A DNA stretch of 45,636 bases from Nitrospinaceae bacterium (lineage in GTDB: Bacteria > Nitrospinota > Nitrospinia > Nitrospinales > VA-1): positions 1-45,636 of the forward strand of contig JAJDAZ010000023.1 of assembly GCA_029261595.1 (NCBI GenBank), given 5' to 3'. Under the pieces are notes generated by a model. It did no database searches. It worked only from the letters and a program-made list of their open reading frames with translations, and had not been told where the DNA came from. This document shows, in pieces, positions 23,668 through 33,041 of this stretch. The stretch's first letter is position 1; every line of letters starts with the position of its first letter. The position numbers were made by a program, and so were the translations under genes.

Positions 23668-24066
23668 ATGGATAAACCGAAAAAAGAGACCCTTTTGAAT
23701 CAAAACCAGGATTCCAAGATCTGCCTGAATTGCGGCTTTCCCAATCGATCCTCCGATTCAAATTGCATGTATTGCCAGACCAGCCTTGTGGCTGATTCAG
23801 GATTGCTCTCCTGGTGCAGGCAGACCTATTATATCCTGCGCTGGCGATGGCAACTCAAGCAAAAGCGCGAAACGGCGCACAAGCCCGACCGCATGTCTAT
23901 TTTCAAAGCCGTGGGATTTTTTCTTATAGGCGCGGTTCTGAGTGGAGTGGGGGTGTATTTGTTCACCGAGGCGGTCAGCAATAATTCATTTTCAAAAGGT
24001 TTGATCGCCATCCTTTTTCTATTCTACGGGGTGTTCACCCTCAAGAGTCTCTTCATCAAAAAGTAA
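23668..24066 (+). CDS. Zinc-ribbon membrane protein
   Basis: A 132-residue protein with an N-terminal zinc ribbon, CLNCGFP ... CMYCQ (two CxxC pairs at about residues 19-36), a basic linker (WRWQLKQKRE), and two predicted membrane helices at about 79-100 and 111-126. Zinc-ribbon plus two-helix proteins of this kind are widespread and uncharacterised. No clear ribosome binding site precedes the ATG, but the promoter upstream and consistent motifs support it. It is monocistronic. Confidence 0.7.
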   Translation: MDKPKKETLLNQNQDSKICLNCGFPNRSSDSNCMYCQTSLVADSGLLSWCRQTYYILRWRWQLKQKRETAHKPDRMSIFKAVGFFLIGAVLSGVGVYLFTEAVSNNSFSKGLIAILFLFYGVFTLKSLFIKK

Positions 24067-24169
24067 ACTGACGACGGTCGCTACGCAAAAAGATAGATTC
24101 CGCGCGCAAGAGAGATCAGTCAGCCATATACCCATCGCACGGTAATATTGGGTCCAGCTCACGCTGGCA

Positions 24170-24970
24170 TCAATTTATTTCAGCAACAATTCTAAGCGGT
24201 GCGCCGCTACCCTTGCCGATTTTCATGGGAAGCGCGATCACCCGAAATCCCCTGGCGGGAAGAGTGGAAAGGTTGCAGACGTTCTCGAAGCCCGGAACAT
24301 TGGCTTCTCCAAAAATCTGATGCGCCATAAAATCCTTTGATTGGCCATAATCCAGACTCGGCGTGTCCAGGCCGACCGCTCCCAAGTGTCTCTCTTTGAC
24401 CAGAAACCGGGCCGCATCCGCGCTGAAACCGGGAAAATGCAGATTTTTGACATCGCCGGGCCTGTCAGTTCCAAGATACTTCTTTTTATCCGGCCAGAAC
24501 GATTCCCACCCGGTGAGCACCAGAACCGTGGTGTTTTGGGGAATTTTTCCGTGACGATTTTCCCAGTCGAGAAAATCCTGCCGGCTTATCAGATAATCCG
24601 GATCATTTAAAGCGCGCTTACGGACGTCCACCACGATCCCGGGCGCGATCAGCCGTTCGAGGGGGATATCATCCACATGCCACTTGCCACGAGCGAAATG
24701 AGCAGGAGCATCGAGATGCGTTCCGCCATGCTCCGATCCGCTGATATCATTCGATTCATACCAGAAACCTTTAGGCGTAACCCCTTCGTGGACCTTCTTG
24801 AGCAAAAAGGGTTTGCTGGTCGGCCAGTAAATGGTAGTTTCATCAAAAGGATGCGTTAAATCCACCAGTCGGCCTCCGGCCATTGCCTGAAAAGCCTGAG
24901 TCACAAACAGAGTCAAAATGAGGCAAAATACCAGTAGAAATCGGGTGAAAAGAATTTTCGTCGGTTTCAT
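24170..24970 (-). CDS. Secreted cyclase / kynurenine formamidase-like hydrolase
   Basis: PF04199 family, a metal-dependent amidohydrolase-like fold. The signature HGGTHLDAPAHF (about residues 81-92) supplies metal-binding His and Asp residues, preceded by LVDLTHPF and followed by DTPSLDYG. A signal peptide of about 31 residues (FLLVFCLILTLFVTQAFQAMA) directs it to the periplasm. At 266 residues it is slightly longer than cytosolic kynurenine formamidase because of this leader. The substrate is unknown; aryl formamides or cyclic amides are possible. It converges on the zinc-ribbon gene and diverges from copA. Confidence 0.87.
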   Translation of the reverse strand: MKPTKILFTRFLLVFCLILTLFVTQAFQAMAGGRLVDLTHPFDETTIYWPTSKPFLLKKVHEGVTPKGFWYESNDISGSEHGGTHLDAPAHFARGKWHVDDIPLERLIAPGIVVDVRKRALNDPDYLISRQDFLDWENRHGKIPQNTTVLVLTGWESFWPDKKKYLGTDRPGDVKNLHFPGFSADAARFLVKERHLGAVGLDTPSLDYGQSKDFMAHQIFGEANVPGFENVCNLSTLPARGFRVIALPMKIGKGSGAPLRIVAEIN

Positions 24971-25037
24971 CGGAAAAATCCTTGGTGAATAAAGTGTATC
25001 CTAAATATATCATTAATATTTTGATTAGGGTTTCAAT

Positions 25038-27533
25038 ATGTCCGTGACCCATGATTCCAAACTTCAGTCCATTAACCTTCCGGTCAAAGGGATGAGTTGC
25101 GCCAGTTGCGCTTCACGGATCGAGAAAAAAGTGGGGGAACTGGAAGGGGTCGAAAAAGCCAGTGTTAATTTCGGTGCCGAGATCGCCGCTGTTGAGTTTG
25201 ATTCGGATAAAATTTCTCCCGCCGATGTTTCCAAGACTATAGAAAAACTTGGGTTCGAAGTTCCCCGGAAAAAACAGGTGTTTCGGATCGAAGGGATGAG
25301 TTGCGCCTCCTGCGTTTCCCGCATCGAGGGGAAATTGTCCGGCATGGAAGGGGTCGCCTCCGTCAAGGTCAACCTGGCCACGGAAAAAGCTTTGGTCGAG
25401 TATCTTTCTTCCGTGACCGGGGTCGAAAATTTTCAATTCGCTCTGAAAGACATCGGCTATACCTTGCTCCCGGTGGAACAGGAAGACAGTCAGGAAGATA
25501 AGGAAGAGGATCGGCATGCAAATGAATTGCGCCAGCTGAAAAATAAATTCATCATCAGCGCGGTTCTGGGGGCTGTCATCATGTTGAGCGGCATGCAGGA
25601 GACTCTGCCGGTTCTTCCCAATGCAGGTTCGCCATTTTTTCATTTCTGGTTGTTTGTGTTCGCGACTCCGGTCCAGTTTTGGGCTGGCTGGCAATTTTAC
25701 CGGGGCGCCTGGGCGGGACTGAAACACGGCTACGCCGACATGAACACACTCATTGCCGTGGGAACTTCATCGGCGTATTTTTTCAGCGCCTACGCGACCT
25801 TCTTTCCATCGTCGCTCAAGTTTATGGGTGAGCAGGTGGTGGTGTACTACGACACCTCGGCGATGATCATCGCTCTGGTGCTATTGGGACGCTGGCTGGA
25901 AGCACGGGCCAAAAGCCGCGCGTCCACGGCGATCAAAAAGCTCATGGGACTGCAACCCAAAACCGCCCGCGTCGAACGCGATGGCGAAGAAGTCGAGATC
26001 CAGATGTCCCAGGTGGTTCCGGGAGATACGGTCATCGTCCGTTCGGGCGAAAAAATTCCGGTCGATGGAGCAATTATTGAAGGCACCGCCGTGGTGGATG
26101 AGTCGATGATCACGGGAGAAAGCGTTCCCGTTGAGAAAACGCCGGGACAGGACGTGTTCGGGGCAAGCATGAATGCCACCGGGTATTTCAAATTGCGCGC
26201 CACCCACCTGGGCAAAGATTCGGTATTGTCGCAGATCATCAAGCTGGTCGAAGAGGCGCAAGGGTCGAAAGCCCCGGTGCAGCGGCTGGCCGACCGGGTC
26301 GCGGGGATTTTTGTGCCTGTGGTGATCGGCATCGCTCTTGTGGCGTTCATCGTCTGGTGGGGGTGGGGCAGTGCGATCGTCGCCCTGCCAACCGCGCCGT
26401 TTGTTTTTGCGCTGATGATTTTTATTTCCGTGCTCATCATTGCCTGCCCCTGCGCGTTGGGCCTGGCCACACCGACCGCCATCATGGTCGGAACGGGCAA
26501 GGGGGCCGAAATGGGCATCCTGATTAAAGGCGGGGGAACGCTGGAACAGGCGCAGAAACTGGACACCGTTATTTTTGATAAAACCGGGACCCTCACCTGG
26601 GGCAGACCGGAGGTGACGGATGTTTTTGTTGAAGAAGAAATAAAAATTTCCGCCGACCGCTTGCTTATCCTTTCCGCGTCGCTTGAAAAGGGCTCGGAAC
26701 ATCCCCTTGCCCAGGCAGTCATTCAGGAAGCCAAGCGGCGTGGCCTGAAACAGATCGCCGTGACTGATTTTAAAACCCGACCCGGATTCGGCGTACAGGG
26801 GAAAGTGGATGGGCTTACAATTTCTCTCGGCAATTTAAAAATGATGGCAGAAGACGCTGTCGATATTTCAGCATTGAGTGATCGTATTGAAGAAATGGCG
26901 CGTCAGGGAAAAACCCCCATGATCCTGGCCATCGGCAAAAAGGCGGCAGGGCTGATCGCCTCTGCCGATACGGTGAAACCACAAGCCAAAGAGATTGTCG
27001 GAAAACTGCACGCGATGGGACTCAATGTGGTGATGATCACCGGCGACCACCAGCAAACTGCCCAGGCCATCGCCAGGGAATTGAACATCGACCGGGTGCT
27101 GGCCGAGGTGCTTCCCGCCGGGAAAGCGGAAGAGATTAAAAAGTTGCAACAGGAGGGCCGGTTCGTGGCGATGGTGGGAGACGGCATCAACGACGCCCCG
27201 GCTTTGGCCGAGGCGAACATTGGGATTGCGATAGGCTCCGGTACCGATGTCGCCATGGAAGCCTCTGACATCACCCTGATGACCCAGGACTTGAATGCGG
27301 TGGCCGATGCGATCGAGCTCAGTAAAAAAACCATGAACAAAATCAGGCAAAACCTGTTCTGGGCATTTTTCTATAACGTCCTGGGAATTCCACTGGCAGC
27401 GGGAGTGTTTTTCCCCATTTATGGAATTCTTTTGGAACCTATCTATGCCGCTGGTGCAATGTCTCTGAGCTCTGTTTCCGTGGTCAGCAACGCACTGCTG
27501 TTAAAGCGATTCCAAACGGTGCGTGATACATGA
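25038..27533 (+). CDS. copA: Copper-exporting P1B-type ATPase
   Basis: Cu(I) efflux pump of the cytoplasmic membrane. Two N-terminal HMA domains carry GMSCASC (C21/C24 and C89/C92). Core motifs follow: TGES at 359-362, the CPC ion motif at 470-472, phosphorylation site D514 in DKTGTLT, the ATP-binding SEHPLAQ motif near 570 and [10 protein letters not shown] near 714. The last helices contain [11 protein letters not shown] and [10 protein letters not shown], the YN and MxxSS residues specific for Cu(I). Length, 831 residues, is normal. A secreted His/Cys-rich protein gene follows 80 bases downstream. Confidence 0.95.
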   Translation: MSVTHDSKLQSINLPVKGMSCASCASRIEKKVGELEGVEKASVNFGAEIAAVEFDSDKISPADVSKTIEKLGFEVPRKKQVFRIEGMSCASCVSRIEGKLSGMEGVASVKVNLATEKALVEYLSSVTGVENFQFALKDIGYTLLPVEQEDSQEDKEEDRHANELRQLKNKFIISAVLGAVIMLSGMQETLPVLPNAGSPFFHFWLFVFATPVQFWAGWQFYRGAWAGLKHGYADMNTLIAVGTSSAYFFSAYATFFPSSLKFMGEQVVVYYDTSAMIIALVLLGRWLEARAKSRASTAIKKLMGLQPKTARVERDGEEVEIQMSQVVPGDTVIVRSGEKIPVDGAIIEGTAVVDESMITGESVPVEKTPGQDVFGASMNATGYFKLRATHLGKDSVLSQIIKLVEEAQGSKAPVQRLADRVAGIFVPVVIGIALVAFIVWWGWGSAIVALPTAPFVFALMIFISVLIIACPCALGLATPTAIMVGTGKGAEMGILIKGGGTLEQAQKLDTVIFDKTGTLTWGRPEVTDVFVEEEIKISADRLLILSASLEKGSEHPLAQAVIQEAKRRGLKQIAVTDFKTRPGFGVQGKVDGLTISLGNLKMMAEDAVDISALSDRIEEMARQGKTPMILAIGKKAAGLIASADTVKPQAKEIVGKLHAMGLNVVMITGDHQQTAQAIARELNIDRVLAEVLPAGKAEEIKKLQQEGRFVAMVGDGINDAPALAEANIGIAIGSGTDVAMEASDITLMTQDLNAVADAIELSKKTMNKIRQNLFWAFFYNVLGIPLAAGVFFPIYGILLEPIYAAGAMSLSSVSVVSNALLLKRFQTVRDT

Positions 27534-27576
27534 TTCGTTCCCCTCATTATTTGTTAAAAAAAATTTTGGAAAATAC

Positions 27577-27606
27577 TTGATTCGTTTGAGCGCAAAAAGA
27601 TATATT
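27577..27606 (+). promoter_or_regulatory. Promoter of the His/Cys-rich protein gene
   Basis: TTGATT (27577-27582), 18 bases, TATATT (27601-27606). The predicted start falls at 27613, the A of the ATG, seven bases past the -10 box as in the arsR promoter. Confidence 0.5.
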
Positions 27607-27612
27607 TGAAGC

Positions 27613-28026
27613 ATGCATGGAATAAAACTCATAGTCTTCGGGATAGTGATTTTGTTAGGGGCTTTTATTTTATCGGCCCCGGTTTATGCGGGCCTGCACC
27701 ACGACCATCATTCCGTAGATTCTCAATTGAACAAGGCATCCCAGGGGAAGCACCATCATTGTGCGTTAAAAGGGCATTCCATAAGCAACCCCTGCCCGCA
27801 CATACTGAACCCCAAAAGCCAGCCGCAAAAACTGGCCATTGGTCCGGAATGTGGAGGATTGCCCTTTCCATCCAAGTCCATACCGTTGCCTTCTATTCAG
27901 AAAGTTTTTTCAAATCATGAAAATGATTTTTTGGTCGTTCCAGTGAATATGGAAAAAAATGCTTTTTCCCCGGATTTATACGTTTATTCCTCTTTAAGTG
28001 CCATCGATCATCCTCCCAAACCCTAG
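27613..28026 (+). CDS. Secreted His/Cys-rich protein, probable metal binder
   Basis: A 137-residue protein with a signal peptide (about residues 1-26, ending PVYA). The mature part starts with LHHDHHS, then GKHHHCALKGH, a CPH motif and ECGG, so four Cys/His clusters are available for metal. I do not know a named family. Its place 80 bases after copA points to periplasmic copper handling, which is inference. It has its own promoter and no Shine-Dalgarno, so it may be translated from a leaderless message. A second frame over the same bases (from 27606) lacks a signal peptide and was dismissed. Confidence 0.65.
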   Translation: MHGIKLIVFGIVILLGAFILSAPVYAGLHHDHHSVDSQLNKASQGKHHHCALKGHSISNPCPHILNPKSQPQKLAIGPECGGLPFPSKSIPLPSIQKVFSNHENDFLVVPVNMEKNAFSPDLYVYSSLSAIDHPPKP

Positions 28027-28253
28027 TTCCCCCAACTAAAAGTAATTGATGCCCTAGGTGTTCGGTTTTTTCTTGGGTAAAGACTGCGCTGTGCGCAAGG
28101 GTTCGTTCCTGCACTAAAATCCGGCATTGCCTTTATTGAATGAAATTTAGCCGGACACAAATAATCAAAAAATTAGATTTGTCTCTGGATAGCTGACGGA
28201 AGTAGTCCGTTTATTTTTCAGACGGCAATCTTTTTAAAGATATGGAGAACAAA

Positions 28254-28685
28254 ATGAAAAATTCATTTGTAATATTTTTAGCGTATATTTCTCTTGCTTT
28301 TATATTTAGCGCATCCGCAGTTTCGGCAGCAATCACGAAATCTCAACCCATGCAGGAAAAGGCGGTTGTGTATTTTGTCGAGAGCAGTGATCGTGCCGGG
28401 TTAAAGCAGGGAATCGTTGACTTGAACCTTCATTTAAGGAAAGAAGGTCGTTCGCCCAATCAACCCATCAAGGTCGTCATCCATGGTTCCGGAGTGAGAT
28501 TTTTTAAAAAGGCGGGTATCGATTCCGAACTGGAATACATGCTGAACTGGTTTCAGGAAGAAAAGATTGATGTCAGGATTTGTGAAGGATGTCTGCAGGA
28601 ACATGGAGTGGAGAAGGATTCTCTTGTTGTGGGTTTGCAACTCTGGAAAAGCGGAATTCCAATTTCGCCGACCCGGAGAAATTGA
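28254..28685 (+). CDS. Secreted DsrE-like protein
   Basis: A 143-residue protein with a signal peptide (FVIFLAYISLAFIFSASAVSA) followed by a DsrE/DsrF-like domain: KAVVYFVESSDRAGLKQGI, PIKVVIHGSGVRFFKKAG and a Cys pair in RICEGCLQE near the position of the sulfur-carrier cysteine. DsrE proteins bind or transfer sulfur or act in redox reactions. The ATG at 28254 is chosen for the GGAG at 28244-28247; the ATG at 28242 lies over that sequence. A strong terminator follows. It shares orientation with copA and the His-rich gene but has a 227-base gap. Confidence 0.75.
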   Translation: MKNSFVIFLAYISLAFIFSASAVSAAITKSQPMQEKAVVYFVESSDRAGLKQGIVDLNLHLRKEGRSPNQPIKVVIHGSGVRFFKKAGIDSELEYMLNWFQEEKIDVRICEGCLQEHGVEKDSLVVGLQLWKSGIPISPTRRN

Positions 28686-28717
28686 CGGAGAATTTTAATT
28701 TACTATAATTTTGATGG

Positions 28718-28763
28718 CGGGAAGCGGGATGCTGTTTTCATCCTGCTTCCCGTATTTTCTTTA
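28718..28763 (+). terminator. Intrinsic terminator after the DsrE-like gene
   Basis: A 14-bp stem CGGGAAGCGGGATG (28718-28731) with CATCCTGCTTCCCG (28739-28752), one G-T pair, a 7-base loop, then TATTTTCTTT. Possibly also serves the minus-strand apbE gene from the other side. Confidence 0.85.
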
Positions 28764-28776
28764 GACTTGGTTCCTT

Positions 28777-29802
28777 TTAGAATTCATGCAAAACGAATCT
28801 CGGTTGAGATTCAAAGTTTTTTGAGAACAGGGTCCCGCCGGACTCTGTCACCAGCATGGCTTCGACACTATCGAGGGATTGCACCAGTTCCATGCCTTTT
28901 TCAGGTCCAAGAACAAAGACCGCTGTGGCCAGGGCGTCTGCATCCATGGTGTTATTTGCAATGATTGTGCAGGAGATCATTCCCCTTGCGGGCAGGCCGT
29001 TTTCCGGATCGAGGATGTGATGATAGCGGGTGTTGTCCTTCATAAAATATTTCTGATAATCCCCCGATGTGGCGACGGCTTTATCTTTCAGAGAAAGTGA
29101 GGCGATCATTTTTTCGGGATGTCTCGGATGCTGCAATCCGATGTTCCATGGTTGGCCGTCTTTTCGCTCGCCCAGAACCTTCAAGTCCCCTCCCGCATTG
29201 ATCAGCGCGTGTTGAATTCCGTTTTTTTCAAGGTCGGTCATCGCCTGATCGACGGCGTATCCCTTGGCGACGGCTCCCAGGTGAAGTGACATCCCAGGTT
29301 GCTTGAGGCTGACATTGGGGTCGTCCATTTCGATTTCGCGGAAGTTCACCCGGCGGGTCGCTTCATCCAGGAGTCGGTCATCGGGAATGGCGGAATTGTC
29401 GTCGTCGAATTTCCAGAGCTGGCTTATCGGGCCGATGGATATGTCAAAAGCGCCGTTGGATTTATCTCCCCAGTAAATCCCCCGTTGGATAACAGCAAGA
29501 ACCTCCGGAGAAACGGCAAGAGGTACGGCGATACCTGACTGGGCGTTCAGGCGGGAAATTTCAGAATCGGCAATATGCGTGCTCATCAACTTTTCCAAGC
29601 GTCGCATTTCATCGAAGGCGTAAGTAATGGCCAACTGGGCTTTATCAGGGTCCGGGTCGCGCACGGTGATTTCCACCAGCGTTCCCATGATGAACTGGGT
29701 ACGCCTATGAAGTTCGAACTCTTTGGGAGCGCAGGAAAAAATCGCCGGCAAAAGAAGAATCGACGCCAGGAGAATAATGTGTTTGTGAGGGTAAAGAACC
29801 AT
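28777..29802 (-). CDS. apbE: FAD:protein FMN transferase (ApbE)
   Basis: ApbE moves FMN from FAD onto Thr or Ser of periplasmic and membrane proteins such as RnfG and NqrC. Motifs include MGTLVEITV, the SHLSxx-like STHIADSEISRLN, GAVAKGYAVDQ and NAGGDLKVLG, with HHILDPENG and TMDADALATAVFVLG near the end. The N-terminus has a hydrophobic leader ending in FSC at residue 24, consistent with a lipoprotein anchored facing the periplasm. Length, 341 residues, is normal. It is 26 bases from the ClC gene on the same strand. No Rnf or Nqr gene is in the window. Confidence 0.93.
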   Translation of the reverse strand: MVLYPHKHIILLASILLLPAIFSCAPKEFELHRRTQFIMGTLVEITVRDPDPDKAQLAITYAFDEMRRLEKLMSTHIADSEISRLNAQSGIAVPLAVSPEVLAVIQRGIYWGDKSNGAFDISIGPISQLWKFDDDNSAIPDDRLLDEATRRVNFREIEMDDPNVSLKQPGMSLHLGAVAKGYAVDQAMTDLEKNGIQHALINAGGDLKVLGERKDGQPWNIGLQHPRHPEKMIASLSLKDKAVATSGDYQKYFMKDNTRYHHILDPENGLPARGMISCTIIANNTMDADALATAVFVLGPEKGMELVQSLDSVEAMLVTESGGTLFSKNFESQPRFVLHEF

Positions 29803-29828
29803 TTGCGGTTATGGGGGAGGGCGGCGTT

Positions 29829-31583
29829 TTACCGGTCGAACTCCGCCACCAGAACTTCTCGGTTGTAGGCCGCGATCATGTCCCCCCGGTTGAGCATGCC
29901 GATGACTTTTCGGGAGCCTTCCCCGGCGACCACGGGTAGTTGATCGACGTCCAGGTTGGCGAACACTTCCATCGCTTCGTTCAGGTTATTCTCGGTATTC
30001 AGAAAAAGGACTTTTTTGGTCGCCAGCTCACCGGCGATGACGAGGTCGCCCAGGCCCTCCTCAAACATCATTTCCCGAATGTCGTTGAATGAAATGATGC
30101 TGGTCATATCGCCCTCGCTGTTCACCACCGGGAAATAGAAATTTTTTGAATAAGAGATGCTTTCAATGATTTTTCGGAACGGCATCTCTTCCGGAATGGT
30201 CGTGACGACTTGATTCATGACATCTTTTACCTTGATGCCATCGAGAACGGAGACTTCGCGCCCATGTTTGATGTTGATTCCATCATTGAGCAGGTACTGA
30301 ACATAGATCGAGTGTTTTGCGAACCCTTTATAGGAATAGGCGGAAACAATGCACGCGACCATGATGGGCAGGATGAGCGTGTAATCGTTGGTCAACTCGA
30401 AGAGCATGAGAATGATGGTCAATGGAGCCTGCATGACGGCGGCGGCGACAGCGCCCATGCCCACGACCGCGTAGGTTTCCGGAGTCGCCGACATTTCAGG
30501 GAAAATCCAGTGGATTCCCGTACCGAAGGCCGCTCCCGTCATGGCCCCCATGAAAAGGGAAGGCGCAAAAATTCCCCCGAGTCCCCCGGAACCCAGCGTC
30601 AAGGAGGTGGACAGGATTTTTACAAACACCAAAATCAAGGCCAGTCCCCAGAACATATTGCCTGTCAAAGCCAGTTGCATGGCGTCATATCCGTTGCCCA
30701 GCACCTCCGGCAGGCGGATCGAGAGGATGCCCACCAGAAGCCCTCCCAGGGCGGGCTTGATGATTTGCGGGATGTCGATATCCTGCGTGAAAAGTTTTTT
30801 GATATAAAAATAAAATAGCGTGAACCCCCTGGCGACCAGGGCGCATATCAGTCCGAGAATGAGGTAATAAATGATTTCGCTGTAATGCACCAATTGATGA
30901 AACGGCAGTTGGAAGGTGATTTCATTGCCTTCCAGCGCGCGTCCGGTCACGGTTCCGATCACCGAGGCGATGACGATGGGGCTGAACGTGTGGATGGTAA
31001 AATTTCCCAGAATCACTTCCAGAGAGAACAAAACTCCGGCCAAGGGCGCGTTGAAGGAAGCTGCGATTCCGGCGGCGGCGCCGCAACCGACGAGCACTTG
31101 AATGCGTTCGGTGGACAGGTGGAAAAAATGCCCGATGGAAGAACCGACCGCCGACCCGATCTGTACGGTGGGGCCTTCGCGCCCCGCTGACCCGCCTGAA
31201 CCGATGGTCAAGGCTGAAGTGGTGGCGCAACTTAACATAGTTCTTCCGCGTATCTTGCCGCCTTTCATCGCCACGGAATGCATCACCCGATGCACGCCGT
31301 TTTCCTTGACGGCGTTGGGGAAGAAATGGCAGATGACGCCGACGATTGCGCCTCCGATCATGGGCATGAGCGGCAGAATGAAAGGAAACAAGGCCGGTGA
31401 GATTCCAATCAGGGAAAGCCCTTCGGCGGAAAAGGTGGCATCGACAAACTCAATCATCCGGCGAAACACGGTCGAGGCGATGCCCGCTAAAAATCCGATC
31501 ACGCCTGCTAAAACCAGCAGATTGTGATCCTTCATCAGGAAATCCCGGACGGTTTCCCGAACTTGTACTTTATTCAATGACAT
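29829..31583 (-). CDS. ClC-type chloride channel with CBS pair
   Basis: A voltage-gated-type chloride channel/transporter with about ten membrane helices in residues 20-420, GSGGSAGREGP carrying the gating glutamate E136, and GGIFAPSL of the chloride filter. The position of the proton-glutamate of H+/Cl- exchangers is V190 (FSLEV), as in ClC channels, so channel rather than antiport activity is suggested. Two CBS domains occupy about 450-580 (KVDMNQ-like and QLPVVAGEGSRKVIGML), and may sense adenine nucleotides. At 584 residues the length is normal for the CBS-bearing group. It diverges from rpe. Confidence 0.9.
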   Translation of the reverse strand: MSLNKVQVRETVRDFLMKDHNLLVLAGVIGFLAGIASTVFRRMIEFVDATFSAEGLSLIGISPALFPFILPLMPMIGGAIVGVICHFFPNAVKENGVHRVMHSVAMKGGKIRGRTMLSCATTSALTIGSGGSAGREGPTVQIGSAVGSSIGHFFHLSTERIQVLVGCGAAAGIAASFNAPLAGVLFSLEVILGNFTIHTFSPIVIASVIGTVTGRALEGNEITFQLPFHQLVHYSEIIYYLILGLICALVARGFTLFYFYIKKLFTQDIDIPQIIKPALGGLLVGILSIRLPEVLGNGYDAMQLALTGNMFWGLALILVFVKILSTSLTLGSGGLGGIFAPSLFMGAMTGAAFGTGIHWIFPEMSATPETYAVVGMGAVAAAVMQAPLTIILMLFELTNDYTLILPIMVACIVSAYSYKGFAKHSIYVQYLLNDGINIKHGREVSVLDGIKVKDVMNQVVTTIPEEMPFRKIIESISYSKNFYFPVVNSEGDMTSIISFNDIREMMFEEGLGDLVIAGELATKKVLFLNTENNLNEAMEVFANLDVDQLPVVAGEGSRKVIGMLNRGDMIAAYNREVLVAEFDR

Positions 31584-31594
31584 AGGATATTATT

Positions 31595-31626
31595 TTGACG
31601 GCGTACGAAAAGACCCTCATTATAAT
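31595..31626 (+). promoter_or_regulatory. Possible promoter for rpe
   Basis: A perfect TATAAT at 31621-31626; the best -35 box, TTGACG at 31595-31600, is 20 bases upstream, longer than ideal. Predicted start near 31633. Confidence 0.4.
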
Positions 31627-31753
31627 GAAAGTGTTGTCCGATGAACAGAGAGAGTATTTAAAATGGAAACATATTTCATGGTTTAGTAACATACTCTCCG
31701 CATGCAGACCTTATCGACAACTCAACTGGATAAATTTAAAGAGGATTTTTGAA

Positions 31754-32401
31754 ATGGTAAAAATAGCGCCTTCGATCCTTTCGGCGGATTTCAGTAAACT
31801 GGGTGATGAAATCAAGGCCGTGGAACAGGCTGGGGCCGACTGGATTCATGTTGACGTGATGGACGGGCATTTCGTCCCCAATATTACCATCGGCCCGCTG
31901 GTGGTCGAGTCGATTCGAAAAACCACCGAATTGCCTTTAGACGTTCATTTGATGATCGAAGATGCGGATAAATATATTAAGGATTTTGCCGACGCGGGAG
32001 CAGACATTCTGACCGTCCATGTGGAAGCCTGCCCTCATCTCAACCGGACCATCAATCATATCAAGGAACAGAACGTACGCGCCGGAGTGGTGCTTAATCC
32101 GTCCACGCCGTTGTCCAGCCTGGAGGAGGTTCTGCACGAAATCGACATGGTGTTGCTGATGTCGGTCAACCCCGGATTTGGCGGGCAGACGTTTATCTCG
32201 TCCCTGCTTGATAAAACCAACAACCTCAAGGAAATCATGAGTCACTACGAGCATGAGTTCGACCTCGAAGTGGATGGCGGTATTAAACCGGAAAATGCCG
32301 GGGAACTCAAGGAAGTGGGGGCTAATGTTCTGGTTGCAGGTTCCGCTATATTCAACAGCAAGGACTACAAAAAAGCCATCCGGCAGTTGAGAGATGCATG
32401 A
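31754..32401 (+). CDS. rpe: Ribulose-phosphate 3-epimerase
   Basis: Interconverts ribulose-5-phosphate and xylulose-5-phosphate in the pentose phosphate and Calvin pathways. TIM-barrel motifs: KIAPSILSADFSKLGDE, DWIHVDVMDGHFVPN, LDVHLMIE, MSVNPGFGGQ and LEVDGGI. The ATG at 31754 is nine bases after GAGG and gives 215 residues, the usual size; the longer frame upstream adds 53 residues of no family match. It diverges from the ClC gene. Confidence 0.96.
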   Translation: MVKIAPSILSADFSKLGDEIKAVEQAGADWIHVDVMDGHFVPNITIGPLVVESIRKTTELPLDVHLMIEDADKYIKDFADAGADILTVHVEACPHLNRTINHIKEQNVRAGVVLNPSTPLSSLEEVLHEIDMVLLMSVNPGFGGQTFISSLLDKTNNLKEIMSHYEHEFDLEVDGGIKPENAGELKEVGANVLVAGSAIFNSKDYKKAIRQLRDA

Positions 32402-32567
32402 GGGGAAGCCCTCTGGGCATTAGAAACTGACTAAAACCCGTCCATTCCCCCGTCAGATAGCGGTAATCCTCCCTTGGATCGTATGACTGGCTCTTGACAG
32501 GCCAGAATATTTGGTTCAGACTAAGGCAATCCTAAATTCTGAAATTGAAAATTCAGAGGGAAATGCT

Positions 32568-32708
32568 ATGTCGAATTGTAATTGGTTGGTCGCAGATAGT
32601 GTGTTACTCGGAACTCTGGAACAGCGAAAGGAAATTCATCTAGTTCCCGGCAAAGCTGGGATGTGGTGGATGAGATCCCAAGCAGGCAAACTCACAAAAA
32701 AAGCCTGA
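32568..32708 (+). CDS. Possible small ORF, 46 residues
   Basis: A short frame with a good binding site (AGAGGG, 32555-32560) seven bases before the ATG at 32568. The product begins MSNCNWLVADSVLLGTL and ends in a basic tail. It has no recognisable family. The TTGACA at about 32492-32497 could belong to a promoter but lacks a clear -10. It may be chance. Confidence 0.25.
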   Translation: MSNCNWLVADSVLLGTLEQRKEIHLVPGKAGMWWMRSQAGKLTKKA

Positions 32709-33041
32709 GACTCGTTTTCTTCCCGGTATCACGGGTCTGGGACCCATTAAAATCCGGTGATCATCTTCCTGTAAATTGCACAGTCCTTGTGCGCTTTCCA
32801 ACATCTACGCCACAAAGCTACACCTCCAGCACGATGTCTTTATTTTTTCGCAGGGTATGCCCCGAGGGTCTGGTCATTACCTATGCATTAGGGCTTTTAA
32901 CCATAAAAGCCTCTGGATTACTTCACACACCAAGACAAATCTGTGCAAATCTTCCGTTCAACGACTCATTGTTCCTTTTTATATACCTTATTTTCCTGGT
33001 TACCAAAATCCACCGCACTATTTATTTCATTGGAGGACATT
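32709..33041 (+). other. Non-coding interval before the HExxE gene
   Basis: About 330 bases without a convincing gene. A hairpin GGCTTTTA-ACCA-TAAAAGCC lies at 32892-32911, not followed by a T run. Longer frames over this part have no binding site and unlikely composition. Confidence 0.4.

Noticed and set aside
25847..26722. Two long minus-strand frames inside copA (291 and 273 residues)
   Set aside because: They are shadows of the copA coding sequence; their translations are low-complexity and have no domain pattern.
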